Positions 10,601 to 22,400 of a stretch of 64,000 bases of DNA are shown here, piece by piece. Within the stretch, counting starts at the first letter, position 1. Each line of letters starts with the position of its first letter. Position numbers and translations under genes: made by a program. The DNA comes from Amoebophrya sp. A120 (taxonomy: Eukaryota; Sar; Dinophyceae; Syndiniales; Amoebophryaceae), in assembly GCA_905178155.1 (NCBI GenBank), contig CAJINV010000009.1:3218768-3282767 (forward strand), given 5' to 3'. The notes under the pieces are model-generated. The model made no database searches. It saw only the letters and a list, made by a program, of their open reading frames with translations, and was not told where the DNA came from.

Positions 10601-12428
10601 ACTCTCTTGCAGAGGCGCATTACAAATGTTCCTGTCATCGCACATTTGCATGACAACTGTGGGGGGGGACGTTTTTGCTCAGGATATCTTGGTCTGCGGC
10701 TTCCACAACTTGGGCAAGAATGCCGGGCTGTTTCTCCTGTGTCTCTTCCTCTGCGTGTGGTGCATACCGCTGCTGTATGAACTTCAAATATGTCTGGGTC
10801 TGGAAGGGTCGGGGCTTGTCATGCACATTTTGCATGACCCATCAAGTCTGTGACGCTGGTGCTAGCATCACAGTTTTTTTGAGAGCTTCTTGATGCTTAT
10901 TACGCATGACAAATGCCCTCTCCGCGTGCCAAGAACTGACTCCTCTTACTGCTCATGCAACACAGATATTTTTAGAATCTGCAGACAGCACTCTTCCAGA
11001 CCCAGACACTATTGCATTTGATATGCTGTACGTCATGGCGCTTCCAATAGGGGACACAAGGATGATGCTATCCAACTTGGTAACAATAAAGTATCGCACC
11101 AATGGCAATGACCGTGTCAAAGCGAAAAGAGATGAAAAATAATGCCTCCAAAAGTGAGTACTTCCTTACTTGCATGATGAGAATTCACTTTGCATCACGT
11201 TGAAGTTCCCTGTCGTAGACTTACCGATTCTGTATCAGAAGTCGAATCATGTTCTGCATTTTTCAAAATTTGGTCCACCATGTGTACGATACGTTTGCAG
11301 TGCATAGATGTACGCGAAAAACGACTGTATATGGCTGTTTTTGAAGTGATTCATTTCATTATCATTGGTAAAATGCAAGAAAATGGCGCCCCAGATCAGA
11401 TGGCAACAAACGTGATATAATTTTTTGGAAATTCAAAAAATGGGCCGTAAAAAAGAATGATATAACAAGTAGCAGTATCATGCATTCGCTGCCGCGGAAA
11501 CTCTAGTACATCCCCTCTCCTTTATATTTCGATTTCACACACCATGTTGTTGGAAGCCCCAAAATCAATTCCAGGTCGCGACATGGACATTTTGCGAAAG
11601 ATTTACCACGTTTTTTGCGTGCCCGGGGACAACAACGAGATTCGGTTGGAAGTATACGGTATCCACTGCATCTGCGACTAGGGGTGCTGCGACTGGCTCA
11701 GGAACAAATAAACCAAAAAGAATGCATGTTTTGTTGTGTGTGGGTGGCACACGCACAAGAATGGGAAAGAAGATTTTTCTTCCGAAAAGACAGTTGTAAA
11801 CTACCGTCGGTTTGTTGTATGTCGAATGTGTCTTCAGAAACGCGTTTTACACATATATAAAGGCGAGTCCAGATGATGATGATCAGTAGTAAAGCAGCAG
11901 CTCTTGACGTCCATAATTTAGAACCTGCGGAACCTCCGCGACGCCGTTGTCCAGATAGCCGCACGGGTAGTTCCCGGCATAGGTCCCTTCCTCGTAAAGC
12001 ACAACCTCATATTGCAAGGAAAATCCCGTGACTCCATAGTGCTCAAAGCGGAAATTAGTGATGCTGATTTCTCGTCACAAATTAGCTTTGACTTGCATGC
12101 TGCATAGGTGTGTGCATTATACCTAAAACACAGGTGGAAAAAATTGTGCTTTCAAGCCATCGGCGCAAGAGCAATACGAAGCTGTGATGCATAAACAAAT
12201 CCAGCCAGAGAGATTTCCTTCAGAATAGCTATGGGTGCAAGGGTGGATTTTTCATCTTGATACCCGATATCCGCAAGGTCACTGCGCAAACCGGCCGGGC
12301 GAGAAATATAGCACACAGCAGGTTCTCGTTCTTCTTCTTGTTCAACTGCGCGGCTCTTATCGCTGTTGCGGCAGGAACTCCACCCAGGCTAATCTCATTT
12401 CCTGACACGAACGCGGAGCGGACATGAC
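7690..12428 (+). CDS. Multi-pass membrane protein, fragmented by introners (unrecognised family)
   Basis: Exon pieces in order: about 7690-7820 (GLQCGVQYLEQLRTF); about 7930-8098 (RNRIYFYENKTKETFSAEEL); 8383-8460 with a strong hydrophobic helix (VVIFILVAGFVGLWMW); 8787-8850 with a second (RFILHGLLFAISCGEVFIW); about 9030-9110 (WFVILPALFASFWGPYAVG); about 9260-9390; 10336-10412 (FFTLKIILLVAGK); 10692-10775 (LFLLCLFLCVWCIPLL); 11029-11080; about 11575-11660 (MDILRKIYHVFCVPGDNN); about 11873-12009; and 12268-12428, with a helix FSFFFLFNCAALIAV and a terminal stop. At least six membrane segments alternate with charged loops. Joins across the introners at 8461, 9391, 10413, 10776 and 12010 are in frame; several ordinary splice sites remain unresolved. 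The piece from 11873 opens with its own ATG and could be a separate small gene. I do not recognise the family; a channel or transporter is possible but unsupported. Confidence 0.5.
8099..8377 (+). mobile_element. Introner element, family D
   Basis: 279 bp; ends TATCCTGAGCAAAAAC...CCCCACCCCA and TGGGGTAGGGACGTTTTTACTC. Flanks TACCG and CCCCG match at 3 of 5. Removing 5 extra bases reads AFWILP-VVIF; removing 3 keeps a different upstream frame (GVLDFT-AVVIF). The exact junction is ambiguous. Confidence 0.75.
8461..8781 (+). mobile_element. Introner element, family B
   Basis: 321 bp with exact CAGCG duplication (8456-8460, 8782-8786). The CCCCCCTCCCCATATCGA and TCGATATGGGGAGGGGGG arms are near-perfect inverted repeats. 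Removal joins two transmembrane segments in frame (LETARPA-SVRFIL). Confidence 0.92.
9391..10330 (+). mobile_element. Composite 940-bp family C introner with inserted repeat cargo
   Basis: Exact GCGCT duplication (9386-9390, 10331-10335) and family C ends TATCACACAGAAAAAAGCGGG / CCAGCTTTTTTCTGTGGGATA. The first 150 bp match other family C copies. Then about 750 bp intervene, rich in GAGAGGGTGCGC and CACCTCTCGGCC/GACCTCTTTTT repeats. Removing all 940 bp plus one GCGCT keeps the frame (RFDAILRYPVVHDMD). Confidence 0.88.
10413..10686 (+). mobile_element. Introner element, family D
   Basis: 274 bp with exact TCTTG duplication (10408-10412, 10687-10691); ends TATCCCGTGTAAAAAC and GTTTTTGCTCAGGATA. 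Removal joins AGKTMLL-VCGFHNLG. Confidence 0.9.
10776..11023 (-). mobile_element. Introner element, family A, antisense orientation
   Basis: 248 bp with exact TGCTG duplication (10771-10775, 11024-11028). Its interior matches the reverse complement of the family A copy at 26447 (for example CATTTTGCATGAC and AGTCTGTGACGC). It still joins CIPLL-YVMALPIG in frame. Confidence 0.88.
12010..12262 (+). mobile_element. Introner element, family B-like (older)
   Basis: 253 bp; ends TATTGCAAGGAAAATCCC and GGTGGATTTTTCATCTTGATA. Flanks CCTCA and CCCGA match at 3 of 5. Removing it plus 12263-12267 reads PRKAQPH-IRKVTAQTG. Confidence 0.7.
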
Positions 12429-13477
12429 CTGTGGTGTGGAGAAAGGAGTTGACGAGAACACATATCAAAAATGACCGATCTTCTCATTTAAATGATGCTT
12501 CTTCGTCAACGACTCCGAAAGTTATGTGTAGCAAGCACTTCGTCTCATGATCACTCGACACTGTGTGTGGCTGGCGCAACCGCCGCACGAGCTGGAGACA
12601 AAAAGAATGTGAACGAGAATGATCTTTTTTTGGTGGAAAGTAGGCGTAGAGGGGAGAAAAGGAAGGAGAAATCTTCAAGGCGGCCCATGATCATTTTGTC
12701 TTTACGAATTTATTGCAACTTCTCGTTGTGGTTCAATCCACTCCACTCCACTTGTGTTTAGCTCAAGTGCAGCTCCTGCATCGTTCGGGTTTTTTTCTTT
12801 GTTGTTGGTAAGCAGTGATCGATGAACTTGTCCGTACATACATGTACTAGGACTCAGCACGAGTAGTTGTACTACACGGTGGCGAGCACTTACTGCTAGT
12901 TAGTGCAGAACGGATCGTCTCCGGACTTGTTGTGATCCTCTATCCTCTCGGTCGTCGTGGTCGTGAATTGGGTCCTGTGTTGACGTCCGGCTGCTCTACG
13001 TCGTATAGTTGTTTTCCGATTGTACTGTGTTGCGCAGCTACAGTTGCTGTCGCGGTTCTTTTGCGGGCCTGCTCACGGTCGCCACGAAATGTGGATTAAA
13101 AATAAAAAAATAGATGAAATACGGGTGGTCTACTCGAAAATGAATGAATAAGGTACATCAACAGCGCTATGCGATAAACGGCGACAAGTACTACTTGGTA
13201 CGATTTGCGTGAGGCGCACGAAATAAGACAAAGTGTAGTTTATTCTGCAGGTAGTACTCACTGTCTGACTTACTTTTCTGAACGGACGAATGACAGGCCC
13301 CCTCAGACGTTACGATTTGGAGTGTAGGGTTCCAGCTAGATAGCATATTTTTATTCGCTTGTTAAAGTTTTATTCATTTACGCATCGCCACCTCGGTTGG
13401 CGCACAGAAGAGTAGTTCGAGTCCTTCCTCCTGAATGAGAATCCTCAGTAGAAAGATGTGCCAAAGCTTGTTATGTC
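12429..13477. other. Intergenic region upstream of the helicase gene
   Basis: About 1 kb with no convincing open frame on either strand. It presumably holds the 3' UTR of the membrane gene and the promoter of the gene at 13478; no recognisable promoter motif stands out. Confidence 0.5.
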
Positions 13478-16400
13478 ATGTTGAATAATATGAAACCCTG
13501 TTCCGCTCCCGCAGTGAGCGGAAGCAAAAATATGCCTTCATCCACGATGAACGCCCGCCCCGAGGACCACCGCTACACCGGACCACCGGAAGATGCCACC
13601 GCGGCGACACCACACCCTCTTCCCGGGGACTGCTTCGTGGAAGCAGGTGACTTGGATAGGTTCACCGTTTCTGCACTAAAACGGATGATTCCGGTCAGCG
13701 CGAAGGTTGCGGGTAGTTGTTCTACCAGGAGCGGAGTATCTTCTAATATGGAGGACGGAGTTTTTGCACCCACTTCCAGCCGGGCCAACGTCTCTACCAG
13801 TCGGGTCCCGACGAAGAAGGGGGATTTGGTGCAATTTGTCGCGTCTCTCAGGCTTTATCGGAGAAAGGACTTGCCGCGGCTGGTCCAACAGTACAGTACT
13901 GTGGCGTTATTTCATACTTCTTCTTCTTGTGCAGCTCGAGGTGCATCAACAACAATATCCGGTGGCGCTTCCAGCACAAGAGGGGGAAGTAGCAAAAGAC
14001 CCCGTGGAGGCCCGCAAGTAGAGGACCAGAATTCACCACTTCTCGACGAGGATGAAGTTGAGGAACAGGAGGAGGAGAGCCAGAAACAGAATCGCGTCGA
14101 AAGTAACCGTGTGTCGGCCGCTCCTCCGGCGAGGAAATCAGTATTAAAGCGACGGAAAATCATTGCAGCAGAAGACCACGACGAGAAAGGGGACCACAAG
14201 GGAAGAGCCCTTGGGAGAAGCGAGGAAGCCCACGCCACCCTTTGCCGCGCGACTGCGACAGAACAGCAAGGAAGAGCTTCACCAACCCGCCGGGAGGACA
14301 TCAGCGGCGAAGAAGGGGGGACTTCGCCCCGGCGGGGCACAGGGGGCACCGGAGAAGGGTTTTTCTGCACGCCGAACAGCGGAGCATTTCGAAAGGACAC
14401 TGGTGGAAAGAAGGTCGTGGGAAAAAACTGCACAGCGCAGCAGAGGAGCACGCCGTCGGCAGTAAAAATTCTACAGAGCTCCACAGCGCCGAGCCAGATT
14501 TCCGCCGTCGCATCTAGTCAGAACGACAACGCACTCGCTGTCAACTCCGAGGAGGTCTACTCCCAGTCAGTGCAAAAATTGCAAAGAAACCAGGGAGGTG
14601 TTGGTCCTCCTGGGAACATCAAAACGAAAACCACCAAAAAGAGGGCACAGATGAACAAGACGCCCGGTTCGGTGGCAAAGAAGAAGAAGCTGACGGATTG
14701 GCTTTTTAACAGCGAACTCAAGGCTCCTGGGGACAGACCCGAGACGAGCAGATTAGTTGTTCCCATCAACAAGGCTGGGATGATTCAAGGCGGTCCTCGT
14801 ACTGTTACTCCAACTGCTGTTGGACAAGCTCACCTTGTTTCATCTTCGCAGTCTGCTCACGTTCTTGAGGACCAAGTCAGTTTCACTGGTACTTCTAGAG
14901 CCACTGGTTCAGAAGACCACGCAGTACGACTACAAGAACCTCACCAAAACATCGGCCCAGCGGATAATTTGCTTCTTCTCCAGACGCTGCACAAGTGCAG
15001 CTACTGCGGGAAACAGATGAAGAAATACGTGTCCATATTACAATGAAAAATGCCTCCACCCCCGAACTTGGGAGCATTTGTATTGCAAACCTTTCCAAAT
15101 GAACCACTTGCCCTCTTGCATTTATCAGCATCACAGATTTCCGATAGTGAATAGCAAAAATTTGTATTGCAAAAGATCCCAGCAAGAGTGGCGTTCGTCA
15201 TACAAGCGATGCGAAAAACGCCTAGACTCTGCATCACAAAGATTCATACTCCTTTCATGCATGACAAAAAGTTTTCATTTGGAAACTTCGCATCACAAAT
15301 TTTTGCAATTTTGGGGGTGGGGGCAATTTTCCTCGCGAGAGTCCAGCCGGTGCTACGGCAACCTGGTGCACCGTTACGCGTGCGAGTCAAAGTTGGTGTT
15401 TCCAAAAATGACTACCACCGTGGAGGAATCTCGGCCGCACGACAACCACAGCGCGGAGGACATGTATTGTGAGAAAAAATCCTTCCCATACCCAAAAGGA
15501 AAATTTCTGATGCTGTGATTTCGGGCCACAAATTATCGGCTCTGTCTGGCACGAAGGCAACCACGGATGTGTGCGCCGCATGGCATTATGGAGGCGGTTT
15601 GTCATGCTGTTGGGCCTGCAGGTGGGCAGGTGTTTGGTCCCAACATGCTAAACAACCAGACCCCTTCCACGCTCCTAAACAGGCTGAGAACTTCTACTGC
15701 CTAGCTGCAGCTACTTACACCAGCAAGACATGCTGCTACGCAAGTCCAGCATCAGAAACTCTGTGTTTACTATGGGGAGTGGGGATCATTTTTCCTTTTG
15801 ATGATATGCTCTGGTTTTTCGAGCCGTTGTATTCAACGAAAAAACTGTTTCACGACTGTGGTGATTTTGCAAGATCTGCAACACAAGTTTGTTACACATG
15901 AAAAGAAAACTTGGCATGTGTGCTTCCCAAAGGAAAACACAGCTACAAATCCAATGTGTTGCATGTGTAGCAAGACAAACACATTTGCGTTCCGTTCTAT
16001 GCATTACAAAACAGTTTTTTCTTGCGATACGTTGATCCGGCCGGTGTTGCGCTTGGAAATGTGGGAAAACGACGTTTTTATTGTGGGGAAAAATCTCCCC
16101 TCCCCATATCGAAAAGGAAATTTGTGATGCTGATTTGTAACCATAAATCAGCTTTGTCTTGCGTACAAGGCAAACGGCCCTCATGTCTGTGGCGCATTGT
16201 GCAGCCAGTCTGTCATGCGTTTTCTCCTATGCCAGTCTTGTTTCTCATGCGCAGCTGCTAGCCGGATGCGTACCAAAATGGGCTTCGAATATTCCAACAA
16301 GCTCTTGCTGCAATACAAAGTTCATTTGTTTACACAAAACCAGCAACACAAATTGTCTTTTGAGTATGGGGTGGGGGCTTTTTTCACTTTGATAGTTTTC

Positions 16401-19400
16401 CGCGTTTATTTGGTTGTACCACCGACGTGTTTATCAGGAAAGACCGCCCGTGCTGCTGGCACGACGACCACGACGAATGATTATGCCGGTTCTAGTGCAG
16501 ATGATGTATACGACGTCGATGGTGGAAATGAGGTAGAGGCACAAGGTCAAAACTCTTCCAGTGCGCGAAATTATACTCCCGACGACGGCAACATTGTACA
16601 GACCTACCACAGGACTATGGCGCGCAATATTTTGAGCGAACTGCTTCGCTGCGGGATCGTCCAGGAGTTGGTGATTTATTTGCAGACGGCTGCGCGCAGC
16701 AGCAGTTGCGACGATGCTGCCTCGGCGGCGGGGGAAGCGGAGGACACAGGAAATACTGCTGTCCCGACGTGGTCGCATGAAGGAAGTAGAATTGAAGGTG
16801 CCGCCGTCGAGGAGCTGTATTTTCCCCTTGCCGATTACGAAAGAGTGTTGGAATATGGGGGTGTCAGAATCGAAATTGACAAAATCAAAAATTTTGTGAT
16901 GCACAAAATCGACGCCGGTTGGAGCCTCAGTTTCCAAGTGGCGCATGACAAATTTCGGGAGCGCCCAAATCCAGTCTGTCACGCAGTTTGGGCAAAGAAG
17001 ACTGCTCCTGTCGTGCTACTATGGCAGCACATTGCATATTACCCCTGAGCAGGCTTGCAATCGGTCTCATATGCCTGCTCCCCAATACAGGCCTTCAGTG
17101 CTCTACATTTTATGCATCACAAATGTTTCGATTTTGTCGATCCTGACACATCCATATGGAAACGATCGAAACGGAGCTACTGGACCGGGCGCAAATCCTA
17201 TCGTGAGAAAAAAGTGTTAGAGTTACACATTTTTTTGCAAGACAAGCAAGACAGAAAACCTCTGTCATGCAGAAAACGCGTGCCAGCCTCATTCCATTTG
17301 TGTTTTCCCTTATAGTCTGCGCATTACAACTTTTCTTCGCCATGCAGAGCAAATTTGTAATGCTGAAATTCCAACAAATGTGTAACTGTAAGAACACTTT
17401 TTTCCTTGGATAGATCCACCTACCCGATCCCACTGGGCAGTTTTCCTCCCTGAAAATTGACAAGATTCCGGATCAGGTCTTGAGCTACTTTCGGAACCAG
17501 CAAAAGTTTTTGGGGCATGCCACTTCTACTTCCCGAGCCGCGGGGTCCTCGTTGGCCGCCAGCGCGAAAAGCTTACCCGCACGGGCTGTTGACGGGCAGA
17601 AGTGGTCACATCACACAAGACGAATGGAAGAGATAGTAGATCACTGTTGTCTCGTCCCGCGATTAGAAAAGTTGAAAATCTGGCGACACCTACGGCCGTA
17701 TCAGAAACTGGGGGTCGAGTTTGGCTTGCAGAAAATGGAAATGGATGAGGATAGAGATTTCTTTGCGTCAGCACTAGAGAAGAAGATGGGCTCAAGTAAA
17801 ATTCCGAGCACTCCAGTACCATCTTCGGGGAAATTTATGTCATCAAGCAGGATGAAGAACAAAGGGATTCTCCTCGCGGACGAAATGGGGTTAGGGAAGA
17901 CAAGGCAGGCCTTGGCCATCGTGTTTGCCAAGCAGCTTTTTCCCTGTCTGTTTATCGTGAAGGCGGTCACACGCCTGGCCTGGAAACGGGAAATCGAAAT
18001 GATGTATTGCGATAAGGCCTTCAAAAATGCGTGTCAACAAGGGGGCGACGACGTCACTACGACCCGCACCCCTACGGTTGGCAAGGACATCCACCTAATA
18101 GCCTCCGCGGACGACGTATGCATTGCAAATATGTCTGGCTCTGGAAACTTGTAATGCTAAAAGTGAATGAGAGCTCTACTGCAATACGGAGCCAAGCATG
18201 ACAAACTTTTAGGCTCCTCGGTGTTGCGTGTTACGCATGGCAAACTGCGTTTTTGCATGACAGTTAAGAAGACCGCTTCGTGCCCATGCATCACAGATTC
18301 TTGAGTCATGTCAGACATGCATGACAATGTAGCAATCTTCCAGACCCAGAGATGTTTGCATTCCATACGACGCGCTGCCCAACGGGAAGCACGCAAAACT
18401 GCCGTATCAAGTGCAAATATGTCTGGGTCTGGAAGGTGGTAACTTGTGATGCTGTCTTTGGAAGGTTAAAAAAATCTGTATTGCATGATCAGCAAGAGGA
18501 GTTCAGTCTGTGCTGCGCGGAGTGGGCGTTTCTCATGCGCAATACGCATCAGAAGTCCACTCAAAAATCTGTGATGCTAGGTCATGCATAATACAGGCAT
18601 CATGTGCTATGCAAAATATGCATGAATCGGGAATCGGGAATAGTAAAGTGCAAAGAGTGGGAATCGGGAATCGGGAAAAACAAAATTACTTCGTCTTCTT
18701 GTCGCCAATGCAAGTAACCTGAGGTGCCGCACACCTCTAGCTCTAGCCTCTTGTTGATTACTTCTTACTCGTTCGGTCGCGCATGTGTGGTGCAGCCCGC
18801 GCAGAGTTTTTTGTTTTTCATGCGACTCTGCAGCACCCACGTAAGTTTGCATGTCCAAGTCTCGCGACTTTTATGGGCTCACGCACATCCGAGATCGGGG
18901 GGGTGGGAGGGGGTCTCCAAGCCAGAAAAAAAAAAATGCAAAGAGTGGGAATCGGGAATAGTAAAGTGCAAAATATGCATGACAAACCTGGCAATCTTCC
19001 AGACCCAGACATTCTTGCACTTGATATGCCGAAGTGCGTAATTATTTCCTACCACATGGCCGTGAATTTACTGCCGCAACTGCTGCTCTTCACGCGAAAT
19101 TTTGTTTGTGCGGGCACGAAGTTGAGAACCGAACGACACGACAGCTTTTCCGCCCCTACCGTAGTAGACAGCTCCTACTTTTGTTGCGTGGTGGTCGATG
19201 AAGCGCACTGTCTGAGGAGAGCCAGCGGTAGTTCCGCTGCGGCTGCAGCTGGTGGAGTCGACCTGGGTTATCGAGTGCAAAAATGTGTGGGTCTGGTGGA
19301 AGAAGGCAAGTTTGTCATGCTTGTCTGACATGACTAGAGAATCTGTGTTGCATACTTAGGCACGAAAAGGCCCTCTTACCTGTCATGCAAAAACGCAGCT

Positions 19401-22400
19401 TGCCATGCGCAATACGTAAGACATGGCAGCCAAAAAATTTGTCATGCATAGCTGCGTATTGCAGTGCGTCTCTCTTCTTTCACTTTTAGCATTACAAGTT
19501 TCCAGACCCAGACATTTTTACAATCCATATAGAAGGTGGTGGTGCAACTTCCTCTTTCATGACGACGCAGATTTCCCGGTTGCTGAAGAAGATTCCCAAA
19601 CTCATTTTCCTCACCGGGACGCCTTGCATGCACAAGATCGACGATTTGCGGACACAGATCGCGCTGCTGACATCTTCACCGGAGCAAGAAGACGCTGAAC
19701 AGCAGCAGATACGAAAACAACAATTGCAAGACGGGCAGGAGCAGTTAGCAGTGAGGAACATCAGAAAGGGCTGCAATAAAAGCAGCATCAATAAAACGAC
19801 GAGTAAAAAAGCTAGTTGTACAACTAGTCCCCTGTCTTTTCTCTCCCTCTACGACCTGTACCACACCGATGCGCGGAACCGGTCGAAAGTGTTGAGATTT
19901 CACGAGTTTCAGCTCCTGTTGAAGTCGGAGCTGATGATCCGACGGCTGAAGAAGGACGTCATGGCCGATCTTCCGCCCGTGCTCGACCTGCCGTTTTTCT
20001 TGCAGGTGACGGAGCACAGCTACAAATTTGTGTCGAAGAAGTTCTCGACCACTTCGAAGTCACAAGGTAAAGAGAACAACGACGACCAAAGAACCGCGGA
20101 AGTGGTACTAAAGCAGGATAGTGCTGCAACAACTTTGCAGGAGACCACGATGGGTCCCAACGGCGCGCCGCCCGAAAACCAGCTGGGGACTCTGCAACTC
20201 GCGGCCCTCGCGAAAGTGTTCGACGCGCGTTTTTGGCTGCGGGAGAAAGTTGTTGCTGCCTGCGTGGAGAAAAGAAGCAAAATCGTGTTTTTCGCGCACC
20301 ACAAGAGAGTTTTGGACATGCTGGTGGAATGGGTGATAAAGCCAATTACGAGTGGTCGCGGTGGTTTGCCCGGTGTTGTATCAAAGGTTGCAGGAGGAGC
20401 AGGAGCTGCTACGGATAGAAATGACAAGGCCAGCAGTAGCAACAAGAAGAGCAGCTCGGGAGAGGACAAGAGGAAAAGTAAAATTGATGAAGGCAAAGAC
20501 CACAGAACGTCGACCAGCGGCCTTGCTGGTAAAAAGACCTACGGTGCTCCAACTAGCGATGCCGACGACCAGTCTGTGTTGCACTCTAACAGCAGCAGCA
20601 CTATCCGCTACATTCGCGTGGACGGGGATCTAGACGCGAGGCAGAAGCAGCACCAGCTGGACCTGTTTCAAGGACTTTCGAAAGGAGCTCCCGCAACAGA
20701 AGAGCAAGAAGGACCTCCGTCCTCAGCGCTATTAAAACAACCACAACTCCCCGCGTCCCCCCGATACGACATCGCTTTGGTGTCCATGACTGCGGCGGGA
20801 ATTGGGATCAACGGGCTGGAGCAGGCTTCTACCGCCGTTTTTCTCGAGCTGCCCGATAGTTGCCACTGGTGGCAGCAGTGTCGGGCCCGGCTCGACCGGT
20901 TTGGGCAGAAGAACGAGATTATCATACAGAAAAAAACTGGCAGGTCATATTTGTAATGCAAAAACAAATAGACAAAGACAAAAAGATTTGTATTGCATAT
21001 CCTAAATAGCACGCTATGAGGCCGCCCATGACAGATTTTTCTGTGTATTTATTTTTGCATTACAAATACTCCCTGCCAGCTTTTTTCTGTGTGATAGAGA
21101 TTGTCGAGTTGTGGTATCTGATCGGGAGTCGGGAGAGGGAATATAGAACAGCCAGTTATGATGTTGAAGAAGCGGCCACCGATCATGATGAGAGAGGAGA
21201 ACAAACCACGCAGAAAGGTAGGAGCGGGACGAGGGAACGTCAAGAAGGCGCTGAAGCGAAAAAGGATAGGAATACTAGTACAGCAGAGGCGGTTCATCAG
21301 GGTGATGATTTTCCTCCAAGAACTTCCGCACAGCAACTGTCGGAAGATTTAAAAATCTTCGAAACAGACTCAGTACAACCCGCAGCCGCAGCGACGGCGG
21401 TTTGGAACAAATTTTCCGACTCTCGGCGGTGGGCGGAGTTGAACCGGGCCGCGGGGGAACTAAGGAAACTGTTCGATGTGGGTGGGAGCGGAGGAGGTGC
21501 TTCTAGTACGGCTAGCGATGTGCTAGTACCTGTAGCTCCTCAACAGCGTCACAATTATGCTGGTAAAAGTACACGAGTCGATGCCGAGGGCACGGCACAT
21601 GAGGAAATGCCGCAGAGTAGTGAAGCATTATCTACTGTGGCGAATCCACCACGCCAGGAGCCAAATTCACGATCAAGGCAAGAGCCCAGCTGTGACCTAC
21701 AACATACCACTTCCTTCTCGCCATTTTTTTCCGAGCGAGATCTCGCCTTCGAGGTTTCCCGGGACACAGAGTTGGTGCACGTATACTACAGCCTGCATTT
21801 TTCACCCTCGGCCAGAGACAATTCGAATTCGAATTCCACAAGAAGAACAAGGTCTGTCTCTGTAGATGCACCAGTAAAAGTTCAGCAACAGAATAAAAAA
21901 GCTCGCACAGCAAGTATCCCGACCGCAATTGCAGCCGGTGAAGATGAACAAGCAGATCGATCTATTTCTCTTGCAGGGCGGCACACGGGACTGGATCCCT
22001 TTTCCATCTCCGAGTTGCAGGAAGAGGATCGACATCGACCAGATTCTCGTGCCGCGCAAGGTATTGATAAAGCAGCAGCGGACAAGGCGTGGTCCCCTAG
22101 AAACTCCTCGTTGGAGGTCGGTCACGAGGACCAGCATCAACACGACGTAGATCTTCTCTTTTCCGTCAAAGAAATCGCGACAAGATTTTACCGGTTTTAC
22201 GACCAGCAGCCGACTTGGGTCAAAGCCCGCCTACACGGCGTGCCGGTGTGTTTGCCAGATTTTTCCGACCTGGTGAAGGCCTTGAGGCAGGAACACAATG
22301 CCGTAGCTGATGCTAGCGAAGGAGGTATATTGGGTGGAATTGCAGGTGGTGGTTGTGGTACCGGCACGCTTGATGTTGATGTTGTTGAGCACAGGGGTTC

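Noticed and set aside
16197-17048. 283-codon frame read straight through the introners at 16079 and 16854
   Set aside because: The start lies in one introner and the end in another. Only the middle (16400-16853) joins the helicase frame.
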